From an uncultured Collinsella sp. (lineage in GTDB: Bacteria; Actinomycetota; Coriobacteriia; Coriobacteriales; Coriobacteriaceae): 5,938 bases of DNA. Positions 1 to 5,548 of the stretch are shown in pieces; the first letter of the stretch is position 1; the number at the start of each line of letters is the position of its first letter. The DNA is taken from assembly GCA_902496005.1 (NCBI GenBank), contig CABUZI010000101.1, positions 1-5,938 of the forward strand, written 5' to 3'. Under the pieces are notes generated by a model, which was not told the DNA's origin, did not search any database, and saw only the letters and a list, made by a program, of their open reading frames with translations. The position numbers and the translations under genes were made by a program.

Positions 1-309
1 ACCTGGGCCAAGAAGGGCGACCTGCACTCTCGTCGTCTGGCTATCGCCAAGCTCGGCGATAAGCAGCTCGTTGCCGAGATCTTCGACAAGGCTGCCCAGG
101 GCATGTGGCAGGACCGCAACGGCGGTTACACCCGCATCATGAAGCTCGGCAACCGCAAGGGCGACAACGCTCCCATCGTTATCATGGAGCTCGTCACCGA
201 GCCTTGCACGCCTAAGGCCAAGAAGGCTGCTCCGGCCCCCAAGAAGGCCGCTGCTCCCAAGAAGGTCGAGGCCGTCGAGGAGGCTCCTGCTGAGGAGACC
301 GCTGAGTAG
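1..309 (+). CDS. rplQ: 50S ribosomal protein L17, C-terminal part (5' end outside window)
   Basis: The reading frame is open from the first base and encodes the last 102 residues of L17, a large-subunit protein near the peptide exit tunnel. The family signature is clear at residues 41-65 of the fragment (GGYTRIMKLG, then GDNAPIVIMELV), which closely resembles the E. coli L17 C-terminal region. After the conserved core ends at about residue 68, there is an extra 34-residue tail. Its first part is Lys/Ala/Pro-rich (several AKKA and APKK units) and its end is acidic (EEAPAEETAE). E. coli L17 stops soon after the core, so this is a lineage-specific extension, probably disordered. rplQ usually ends the rpoA ribosomal-protein operon. 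A strong terminator directly downstream fits that position here. Identification is secure; only the N-terminal part is missing. Confidence 0.96.
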   Translation, partial: TWAKKGDLHSRRLAIAKLGDKQLVAEIFDKAAQGMWQDRNGGYTRIMKLGNRKGDNAPIVIMELVTEPCTPKAKKAAPAPKKAAAPKKVEAVEEAPAEETAE

Positions 310-335
310 ACTTTCCGTCTGCATAGGCTATATTC

Positions 336-366
336 GAGGGGTACGTTCGCGTACCCCTCTTTTTTT
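336..366 (+). terminator. Intrinsic terminator after rplQ
   Basis: A perfect 10-bp stem (GAGGGGTACG at 336-345 paired with CGTACCCCTC at 350-359) closes on a TTCG tetraloop and is followed by seven T residues (360-366). It begins 26 bases after the rplQ stop codon. This is a textbook rho-independent terminator and should end most transcripts of the ribosomal-protein operon. The truA start codon is only 35 bases beyond the U-tract. Confidence 0.95.
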
Positions 367-391
367 GTCGCGATACCGTTACTTGTTTGTT

Positions 392-396
392 GGGAG
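392..396 (+). promoter_or_regulatory. Ribosome binding site of truA
   Basis: GGGAG lies five bases before the ATG at 402. It supports this ATG over two in-frame TTG codons at 387 and 390, which overlap or precede the site and would have no Shine-Dalgarno sequence of their own. Confidence 0.7.
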
Positions 397-401
397 CGCC
401 C

Positions 402-1226
402 ATGACTGCGCCGTCTGATTTCAATTCGATTTCCGAGCTTGACGCCACGCTCGTATTTCGCGTGGCCTATGATGGCTCGTCGTATAGCGGATTTGCCGAG
501 CAGCCGGGACAGACGACGGTTGCGGGTGAGCTGCGTCGAGCCATCGAGACGCTGCTTCGCCGTCCGATCGATCTGACGTGCGCAGGTCGTACCGATGCCG
601 GCGTGCATGCCGTGGCTCAGTACATCAGCGTGCCCGTAACGGACGCTGAGCTCGCCCTTACGCGCCGTAGGTGGCTGCGGGCTATGGATGCCCTGCTGCC
701 TAAAGATATCGCCATAAACGAGGTCTACAGGGCCCGTAAGGGCTTTTCTGCACGCTTTGACGCGCGTTCCCGTACGTATACGTACCGTATTGCCGATCGC
801 GATGCGCGCCCCGTGCTGTCCCGTGGTGCCGTGTGGTGGCATCGCTATCCCTTGGACGTCGAGGCCATGTCTGCGGCCTGTCCCGCGCTTTTGGGTGAGC
901 AGGACTTTAAGAGCTTTTGCAAGGTCGCCTCTGCCGTGGGCAAGCCTACGCACCGCTGCGTGATGCGGGCCGAGTTTGGCCATGAGGTGGCCTTTGGCGA
1001 GGATATCCTGACGTTTACCATTGAGGGCAACGCATTTTTGCATTCGATGGTCCGCACGATCGTGGGCACGCTTGTCGAGATTGGCATGCATCGCCGTGAA
1101 CCCGAGTGGATGCGCGAGGTCATCGATGCTTGCGACCGTACCGCTGCGGGCCCCACGGCTCCTGCCTGCGGCCTTACGTTTATGGGCGTGGATTACGATC
1201 CCGCCGAGCTTGTCGTGCTCGACTAG
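402..1226 (+). CDS. truA: tRNA pseudouridine(38-40) synthase TruA
   Basis: This 274-residue protein is of normal TruA length. TruA converts uridines 38-40 of the tRNA anticodon stem to pseudouridine in the cytoplasm. The catalytic motif AGRTDAGVHA is at residues 61-70, with the nucleophilic aspartate at D65. The N-terminal strand has the usual FRVAYDGSSYSGF form (residues 19-31). Further family hallmarks are SRTYTYRI in the middle, DFKSFCK, and the C-terminal FLHSMVRTIVGTLVEIG segment, which corresponds to the conserved FLHnMVRnIVG block. The ATG at 402 is chosen because of the GGGAG site before it. The position after rplQ is a common bacterial arrangement. The strong terminator just upstream means truA is read either by readthrough or from a promoter I could not identify in the 35-base gap. 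No canonical terminator follows. Confidence 0.97.
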   Translation: MTAPSDFNSISELDATLVFRVAYDGSSYSGFAEQPGQTTVAGELRRAIETLLRRPIDLTCAGRTDAGVHAVAQYISVPVTDAELALTRRRWLRAMDALLPKDIAINEVYRARKGFSARFDARSRTYTYRIADRDARPVLSRGAVWWHRYPLDVEAMSAACPALLGEQDFKSFCKVASAVGKPTHRCVMRAEFGHEVAFGEDILTFTIEGNAFLHSMVRTIVGTLVEIGMHRREPEWMREVIDACDRTAAGPTAPACGLTFMGVDYDPAELVVLD

Positions 1227-1344
1227 GGGAGGGCTCGACGCGTCGTGCGTCGATACCTGTCATCTGTGGGCTGCACGTGTGCAACATCTGTTCTTGGCGT
1301 GCAATACAACCGGTGTCTCATTGCTTTTATTGCCGGGGTGTACC

Positions 1345-1386
1345 ATGAACCACGATTTGATTCATTGCTGTCGAGAGGACGGATAA
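1345..1386 (+). CDS. Possible 13-residue upstream (leader) ORF
   Basis: An ATG at 1345 opens a frame encoding MNHDLIHCCREDG and stopping at TAA (1384-1386). The stop lies one base before the TTG start of the glycosyltransferase gene. A GGGG run at 1335-1338 sits six bases before the ATG and could act as a ribosome binding site. The GAGAGGA sequence used by the downstream gene lies inside this ORF. The arrangement would suit translational coupling. The peptide matches no family I recognise and lacks the run of one amino acid typical of attenuator leaders. It could well be chance, since any intergenic region may contain such a short frame. Confidence 0.25.
   Translation: MNHDLIHCCREDG
1373..1379 (+). 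promoter_or_regulatory. Ribosome binding site deciding the TTG start of the glycosyltransferase gene
   Basis: GAGAGGA ends eight bases before the TTG at 1388. No in-frame ATG or GTG with a comparable site lies near the beginning of the conserved domain (residue 10 onward), so the TTG start is the best supported. Confidence 0.65.
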
Positions 1387-1387
1387 C

Positions 1388-2428
1388 TTGGTTCGACGTG
1401 GCTCGCATCCGCGACTTTCGGTGATCCTTGTGGTAGAAGGTTCGCCCAGCTATGCGATGCGTGCGCTCGAGAGTATCCAGAACCAAGACCTCTACGATTT
1501 GCAGATTGTCGTTGTTTGCCGCGATGCTGCGCCCGGTGTGCGCCATTCGCTTCAAGTTGCTGCCGACAGGGACATCCATATTGATTTGATTGACGTCGAG
1601 GACGCGAAGCGCGGTGCTTGTCTTCGTGCCGGTTTTGCTGCATCGCGTGGCTCTCAAATCATCGCTATGAACGCCGATGAGTGGCTTGCTCCGCAGTCCC
1701 TTTCCAAGATGGTCGATATCGCGTGCGATACAGCGGCAGACATGGTGTTCCCCACGGTGTCGCTCGACCGCTATGATGCACATCGAGAGCGCCATTCGCG
1801 CGTCTTGGATGCTGCTCATATTTCCATTGATAGCAAATCCTCGATGGTGACCGGGCTGCCCCAGTTGATTTTAGGCGGCCTTGTCGTTCAGACCTCTGGC
1901 GTGATGTACAGCCGCTCGCTGTTTGAGGCATGCCTGTCGCGCGGCAAGGCGTACCGTACGGTTGAGTTTATGGCTTATGCGCTCTCGCAGGCACGATTCG
2001 TGTCCGGCTGCGGCGACGCTTGTTTCCACGCGGTGGCACCTAAGCTTACAGATGCCTTTGATCCCACCATGTATGCCAGGATATCCGATGACACTCGAGC
2101 GCTCGACGAGCTTGCGGACTCACTCTCGGAAGCAGATAGCGGTGGTCGGCTCAAGCTGGCAAGCCAAAAGTTCTACTTTGCCGGACTGGTCGCCTGCATC
2201 GAGAATTTGTGTCTGAGCCCGCATGGAGTGTCGTCAATCGAGCGTTCCGCCCGCATGCGTGATATGCTCGAGGCGCCTCGAACCCGTCAGATGGTCGCCG
2301 CGCTCAAGGATAACCATCGGGGACTCGGTCTGTTGTTTGGGCCGATCGCCAGCGCCAAGCCCGCGCGCTGCGTGATGTGTACGCATCTGGCAGCTTTTCT
2401 TAACCGGACGGGCGCAAAAACCGCCTAA
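1388..2428 (+). CDS. Glycosyltransferase-like protein, GT-A fold (family 2 type)
   Basis: This is a 346-residue soluble protein starting at TTG. Residues 10-100 resemble the nucleotide-sugar binding half of family 2 glycosyltransferases. They contain a LSVILVV first strand, the segment ALESIQNQDLYDLQIVVVCRD (residues 26-46), the GACLRAGFAASRG stretch (76-88) typical of the helix before the metal site, and IIAMNADEWLAP (91-102) where the family usually has a DxD motif such as DADDW. Here the first Asp is replaced by Asn (N95-A-D97-E98). The C-terminal half, about residues 170-346, has no motif I recognise and no clear acceptor-site or membrane segment. A role in transferring sugar to an envelope polymer is the usual inference for the family, but acceptor and donor cannot be told from sequence. 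The neighbours (truA, argR) give no clue. It could also be a non-catalytic relative. Confidence 0.72.
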   Translation: MVRRGSHPRLSVILVVEGSPSYAMRALESIQNQDLYDLQIVVVCRDAAPGVRHSLQVAADRDIHIDLIDVEDAKRGACLRAGFAASRGSQIIAMNADEWLAPQSLSKMVDIACDTAADMVFPTVSLDRYDAHRERHSRVLDAAHISIDSKSSMVTGLPQLILGGLVVQTSGVMYSRSLFEACLSRGKAYRTVEFMAYALSQARFVSGCGDACFHAVAPKLTDAFDPTMYARISDDTRALDELADSLSEADSGGRLKLASQKFYFAGLVACIENLCLSPHGVSSIERSARMRDMLEAPRTRQMVAALKDNHRGLGLLFGPIASAKPARCVMCTHLAAFLNRTGAKTA

Positions 2429-2560
2429 ACGGCTCATCTCGAAACAAATTTGCATAGAATTGTTTCGAAATGCGTTCTTATACACAAAAGCCTTCAAATA
2501 GCGTTAAACTATTCAATCACTGATTGATTGTCTCCGCCATCTTTTGGAGAGAGGGTTTGT
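2429..2560 (+). promoter_or_regulatory. AT-rich argR upstream region with two inverted repeats
   Basis: This stretch is much more AT-rich than its surroundings and probably holds the argR promoter, although I found no pair of boxes at good spacing. A 9-bp inverted repeat, TCGAAACAA (2439-2447) and TTGTTTCGA (2460-2468), surrounds a 12-base AT-rich centre. A second, tighter palindrome, TCAATCACTGATTGA (2513-2527, 7-bp arms around one base), lies 18 bases before the argR Shine-Dalgarno sequence. Arginine repressors often bind operators near their own gene, so these are candidate operator sites. Neither matches the classic ARG box closely. The first repeat could alternatively be a weak hairpin after the glycosyltransferase gene, but it lacks a T-run. 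Confidence 0.45.
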
Positions 2561-2998
2561 ATGGCTAAAAAACGCAATGGGCGCCAGGATGCCATTAGAG
2601 ATATTGTGCGCAATAAGGACGTCCGCACGCAGCGCGTGCTGGTCGATGAGCTCCGCGCTATGGGCTTTGATTGCACGCAGGCGACTGTCTCTCGCGATAT
2701 TGCCGATATGGGGCTGCGTAAGCTCCCTGAGGGCATCTATGTTCTGGCAGAGGACCTGCACCTGCAGCGTATGGTTTCCGAGCTCGTAACGGGCGTTCTG
2801 CGCACCGATAATCTGGTTATGATCAAGGCTCAGCCTGGCACGGCTTCCGGCATCGCCGCCGCCGTTGATGCGGCAGAGCTGCCCGATGTGCTTGGCTCGC
2901 TTGCCGGCAACGATACGATTTTGGTTATTGCCCAGACGGCCGAGGATGGCGAGCGTCTTGAGGCGCTGATCAATAAGCTGAGCAATTCTCGCAAGTAG
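2561..2998 (+). CDS. argR: Arginine repressor ArgR
   Basis: This 145-residue protein matches the normal length of ArgR/AhrC, the hexameric DNA-binding regulator that senses L-arginine and controls arginine biosynthesis and catabolism genes. Residues 1-65 form the winged helix-turn-helix domain. The recognition segment CTQATVSRDIADMGLRKLP (38-56) closely resembles the AhrC TQATVSRDI motif. Residues 70-145 are the oligomerisation and arginine-binding domain, with PGTASGIAAAVD (92-103) and LAGNDTILVIA (114-124). The latter normally reads GDDT, so position 117 is Asn rather than Asp. The ATG at 2561 is chosen because the purine-rich GGAGAGAGGG at 2546-2555 precedes it. An in-frame upstream start at 2528 would add 11 residues and overlap the ribosome binding site. 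No arginine biosynthesis gene is next to it in this window, so it would act on distant targets. A terminator follows 51 bases downstream. Confidence 0.95.
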   Translation: MAKKRNGRQDAIRDIVRNKDVRTQRVLVDELRAMGFDCTQATVSRDIADMGLRKLPEGIYVLAEDLHLQRMVSELVTGVLRTDNLVMIKAQPGTASGIAAAVDAAELPDVLGSLAGNDTILVIAQTAEDGERLEALINKLSNSRK

Positions 2999-3049
2999 GC
3001 GTGCGGGTCGTGCGCTCGGCACCGTGCGCGCTGACATAGTGGCTTGTAA

Positions 3050-3081
3050 GGGGTATCGACGTTGGTCGGTGCCCCCTTTTT
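3050..3081 (+). terminator. Intrinsic terminator of argR
   Basis: An 11-bp stem (3050-3060 with 3065-3075), containing two G-U pairs and a GTTG loop, is followed by C and five T residues (3077-3081). It lies 51 bases after the argR stop codon and is oriented to end argR transcription before the convergent gene. Confidence 0.85.
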
Positions 3082-3122
3082 GTCTGCCGGTATAAAGACC
3101 GCCCATCAGGTCGCTTTAAACT

Positions 3123-3164
3123 AAAAAGGCCCCCGAGCAGTTCAATAAGCTGCTCGGGGGCCTT
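3123..3164 (-). terminator. Intrinsic terminator of the penicillin-binding protein gene
   Basis: A perfect 15-bp stem (3126-3140 with 3150-3164, arms AAGGCCCCCGAGCAG and its complement) has a 9-base loop. On the - strand the stem runs into TTTTT (the A-run at 3123-3127). It starts 23 bases beyond the stop codon of the - strand gene. On the + strand only TTG follows the stem, so it works mainly for the - strand, though a stem this strong may also stop residual transcription from argR. Confidence 0.92.
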
Positions 3165-3187
3165 GTTGCTAATGGCCGGATGAATTT

Positions 3188-5386
3188 CTAGCCAACAGTA
3201 TCGTCAGGCGTGGGCGAGGGGTCGGGAGTGGGCGTAGGCGTAGGCGTAGGCGTGCCGCCATCGCCGCCGGTCGAACCACCAGTGGAGCCGCCCGTCGAGC
3301 CACCGGTCGTACCGGTGCCGCCGGTGGTGTCGCCGCCCGTGGTCTCGGTGGTCGTGGTCGTCGTGGTAGTCGTTGTGGTGGTTTCCTCTTCGTCCTCGTT
3401 CTCGTCCTTGTCGTCGTTCTCCGTCTTCTTGGTGTTGTTGGTGCCGTAGAACTTCCAGACGCTGTTGTTCTTGTAGGTGGGCGCCGTTCCGGTCGCAAAC
3501 TCCTCGCGCTCGGTACCGGTCAGAACGGTGTTCATAAACCGCTTAAAGACAGGCAGGTTGGTGCTGTCGCCCAGCAGGTCTGTGCCGTATTTTTGGATGG
3601 GAATCTCGCCCGCGGAATAGCCGGTCCACAGGGCGCACGCCAGCTGCGGGGTATAGCCGCAGAACCACAGGTTGGTGGTGTTGTCGGTGGTGCCCGTCTT
3701 GCCGGCATAGGGCTGGTTGACGCTCAGGGCGCCGGCAGCACCCGTACCGCCGCCCTTCATGACGCCGGACAGAACATCGGTGACCGCGGCGGCCTCGCCC
3801 TCGGTAAGTACCTGTGAGGGATTGTCGGTGTGCTGGTACAGCACCGAACCGGTACGAGAGTCAATCTCGGTGATGGCGATCGGCTGGCGATAGTAGCCGC
3901 CGTTGGCAAACGTCGCGTAGGCGGCGGCCATCTCGAGCGGCGAGATCGAGCCGGTGCCGAGGGTCATGACGGGAACGTCCTCGATGTTGTCCTTGGCGGG
4001 ATCGATGCCGAGCTTTTTGACGAGCGAGATGATCTTGCTGTTGCCGACGGCTTCCGCCACCTGGATGTAGCCGGTGTTGGAGGAGTATGCCGTCGCCTGC
4101 TTAAGCGTGATGTTGCCATAGCTATGGTTGGCGTAGTTTTGGACCTCGGTCGTGGTGCCCTTGGCCTTGAGCGGCGAGTTGCAGTTGAGGGTGACGTTGG
4201 GGTTCATGCCGTTTTGGATGGCAGTTGCCAGCGTAAAGGCCTTAAAGGTGGAGCCGACGGGACGCTTGGCCGTGGCATGGTTTACGTGGTTCTCGTCGGC
4301 GTTGTAATCGTAGCCGCCCACCATGCACTTGATGTAGCCGGTCTTGGGGTCGACGACGACCATGCCCATGTCCAGGCCGTCGAGCGAGAGCGTGTCGAGC
4401 TGCTCGCGAACGGCATTCTCTGCCACCTGCTGCATCGTGGGGTCGATGGTGGTCTTGACGGTCAGGCCGCCCTTAAAGAGCACGTCGGTCGAGAACTCCT
4501 GCTCCAGCAGCTGCTTAACATAGGCGACAAAGTAGGGCTGCGAGTATACGTCAACGCCGCTGCCCGAGATTTCGGTCACGTTGAGGGTGATGGGCTCGGC
4601 CTGTGCGGCATCGTGCTCCTCCTGCGTAATGTGGCCCAGGCGCAGCATGTTGTCGAGGACCTTGTTGCGACGGGACAGCGCCAGGTCGGGGTTGACCGTG
4701 GGGTCGTACTGCGAGGGCGAGTTGGGAAGGCCGATCAACAGCGCGGCCTCGCTCAGGGTGAGGTCTGCGGCGCTCTTGGACAGGTAGGTCTCGGCGGCGG
4801 CCTCAATACCGTAGGCGCCGTGACCGTAATAGATGGTGTTGAGGTACATCATGAGGATCTCGTCTTTGGAGTACATGTCCTCCATCTTTACGGCGATGTA
4901 GGCCTCGCGCACCTTACGCTCGATGGTCGAGTCGAACTGCTCCTCCTGCAGGATGGTGTTGCGCACCAGCTGCTGGGTGATAGTCGAGGCGCCTTCGTGC
5001 CCGCCGCCGAGGGTTGCCACCGCAGCACGCGCGATACCCCACAGGTCGATACCGCCGTGCTCGTAGAAGCGCTCGTCCTCGACGTCAACGGTGCCCTGCA
5101 GCACGTAGGGGGAGACCTTGTCCTTGGTGATGGACTTGCGGTTTTGCGTGTAGAAGCTCGCGATCTTGTTGCCGTTGCAGTCGACGATCTCGGTGGGCTC
5201 GCTCACCAGATACGCGTTGGCGTCGGTGTAGTCGGGCAGATCGGACAGCCAGCGGTTGACGTTTCCGACCATGCCGATGCCAAATGCCACGCCCGCAATC
5301 AGCAAAAAGCCCAAAAACGAGAGCAGGATTATGGGCAGGGCATGCGTCTTTGAACGGCTGCGTCCCTGTCGTTGGCGAGGACCCAT
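3188..5386 (-). CDS. Bifunctional class A penicillin-binding protein (transglycosylase/transpeptidase)
   Basis: This 732-residue membrane-anchored enzyme polymerises lipid II into glycan strands and cross-links the peptides outside the membrane. A short basic cytoplasmic N-terminus (1-17) precedes one transmembrane helix (about 18-40). The GT51 domain (about 65-250) shows EDERFYEHGGID with catalytic E103, GASTITQQL (132-140), KVRE with E161, and LNTIYYGHGAYGIEAAAETY. The transpeptidase domain (about 335-620) has STFK (S379 nucleophile, K382), SSN (435-437) and KTGTT (563-567), so both activities look intact. Residues 656-732 are a low-complexity tail: an acidic stretch, 12 consecutive Thr, Gly/Thr-rich STGG units, then a Pro-Thr repeat. 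It is probably disordered and extends into the wall. The ATG at 5386 is preferred over an upstream start at 5509 because GGAGGT lies six bases before it and the added 41 residues look non-coding. It is monocistronic in this window, with its own terminator. Confidence 0.96.
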   Translation of the reverse strand: MGPRQRQGRSRSKTHALPIILLSFLGFLLIAGVAFGIGMVGNVNRWLSDLPDYTDANAYLVSEPTEIVDCNGNKIASFYTQNRKSITKDKVSPYVLQGTVDVEDERFYEHGGIDLWGIARAAVATLGGGHEGASTITQQLVRNTILQEEQFDSTIERKVREAYIAVKMEDMYSKDEILMMYLNTIYYGHGAYGIEAAAETYLSKSAADLTLSEAALLIGLPNSPSQYDPTVNPDLALSRRNKVLDNMLRLGHITQEEHDAAQAEPITLNVTEISGSGVDVYSQPYFVAYVKQLLEQEFSTDVLFKGGLTVKTTIDPTMQQVAENAVREQLDTLSLDGLDMGMVVVDPKTGYIKCMVGGYDYNADENHVNHATAKRPVGSTFKAFTLATAIQNGMNPNVTLNCNSPLKAKGTTTEVQNYANHSYGNITLKQATAYSSNTGYIQVAEAVGNSKIISLVKKLGIDPAKDNIEDVPVMTLGTGSISPLEMAAAYATFANGGYYRQPIAITEIDSRTGSVLYQHTDNPSQVLTEGEAAAVTDVLSGVMKGGGTGAAGALSVNQPYAGKTGTTDNTTNLWFCGYTPQLACALWTGYSAGEIPIQKYGTDLLGDSTNLPVFKRFMNTVLTGTEREEFATGTAPTYKNNSVWKFYGTNNTKKTENDDKDENEDEEETTTTTTTTTTTTETTGGDTTGGTGTTGGSTGGSTGGSTGGDGGTPTPTPTPTPDPSPTPDDTVG
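3231..3253 (-). repeat. Hexanucleotide repeat encoding Pro-Thr units
   Basis: GGCGTA is repeated three times on the + strand, followed by a partial copy (GGCGT). On the coding (-) strand this is the nearly exact repeat behind the PTPTPTPT segment of the penicillin-binding protein tail. Near-identical units such as these are prone to slippage. Confidence 0.85.
3263..3298 (-). repeat. 12-base repeat encoding three STGG units
   Basis: Three tandem copies of a 12-base unit encode Ser-Thr-Gly-Gly at residues 697-708 of the penicillin-binding protein. The copies differ at synonymous positions, so the repeat is clearer in protein than in DNA. Confidence 0.8.
3347..3382 (-). repeat. Run of twelve threonine codons
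   Basis: Twelve consecutive ACN codons encode residues 669-680 of the penicillin-binding protein. Codon use is mixed (six ACC, four ACG, one ACA, one ACT), so this is not a pure trinucleotide repeat. Confidence 0.9.
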
Positions 5387-5548
5387 ATATTGACCTCCAG
5401 GTATGTCGTGCCGGACGGCGGATGTGCCGTCGGGGCAGGATGGACATAAGTTATTACACGATAAACCAAACGGGGCGCGCGAGGCCTCGTGTATGCTGGA
5501 AGACGGCATTTTTCAGAGTGAATGCATACCTTGGTAAGGAGTTTGTCG
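5387..5548. promoter_or_regulatory. Divergent intergenic region between the penicillin-binding protein and U32 genes
   Basis: These 162 bases must hold the start signals for both divergent genes. The AT-rich core at 5443-5470 is the likeliest place for promoter elements, but I saw no pair of hexamers with good match and spacing on either strand. A 6-bp inverted repeat (GACGGC at 5414-5419, GCCGTC at 5426-5431) lies in the probable leader of the penicillin-binding protein gene. A perfect 10-base palindrome, CGAGGCCTCG, is at 5480-5489 on the U32 side. Confidence 0.45.
5393..5398 (-). promoter_or_regulatory. Ribosome binding site deciding the penicillin-binding protein start
   Basis: GGAGGT on the - strand stands six bases before the ATG at 5386-5384. 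It is a near-perfect Shine-Dalgarno sequence. It places the start just before the basic segment and transmembrane helix and excludes the longer frame from 5509. Confidence 0.88.

Larger units (their letters stand above)
1227..1387 (+). other. Intergenic region truA to glycosyltransferase gene, with small hairpins
   Basis: This gap of 161 bases contains a 7-bp inverted repeat (TCGACGC at 1235-1241 and GCGTCGA at 1247-1253, loop GTCGT) shortly after the truA stop. It has no T-run, so it is not a convincing intrinsic terminator. A second small palindrome, TGCAC-GT-GTGCA, is at 1272-1283. The heptamer CATCTGT occurs twice (1261-1267 and 1285-1291). A possible 13-codon ORF fills the end of the gap. 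I could not find a convincing -35/-10 pair. The gap is larger than in a tight operon, so the next gene may have its own promoter. Confidence 0.4.

Noticed and set aside
126..1091. A 321-codon open frame on the - strand across rplQ and truA
   Set aside because: It overlaps two well-supported genes and a terminator, and its Arg/His-rich translation matches no family.
1235..1253. Hairpin after truA as an intrinsic terminator
   Set aside because: The stem is only 7 bp and no T-run follows it.
2450..2484. Promoter hexamers before argR (TTGCAT or TTGTTT with TATACA)
   Set aside because: The spacings are about 13 or 22-23 bases instead of about 17, so no pair is convincing.
3224..3382. CRISPR array or satellite-like locus
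   Set aside because: The repeats are in frame within the penicillin-binding protein tail, have no unique spacers, and are explained by its amino acid repeats.
3830..5353. A 507-codon open frame on the + strand opposite the penicillin-binding protein gene
   Set aside because: It is fully antisense to a gene with intact catalytic motifs, has Val/Gly/Asp/Leu-rich composition typical of a high-GC antisense shadow, and shows no recognisable domain.
5441..5497. Promoter hexamers for the U32 gene (TGGACA with GATAAA, or TATGCT alone)
   Set aside because: The spacing for the first pair is too short (13 bases) and the second has no -35 partner.
5387..5509. N-terminal extension of the penicillin-binding protein to a start at 5509
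   Set aside because: The added 41 residues have no family similarity, and a near-perfect ribosome binding site lies just before the ATG at 5386.
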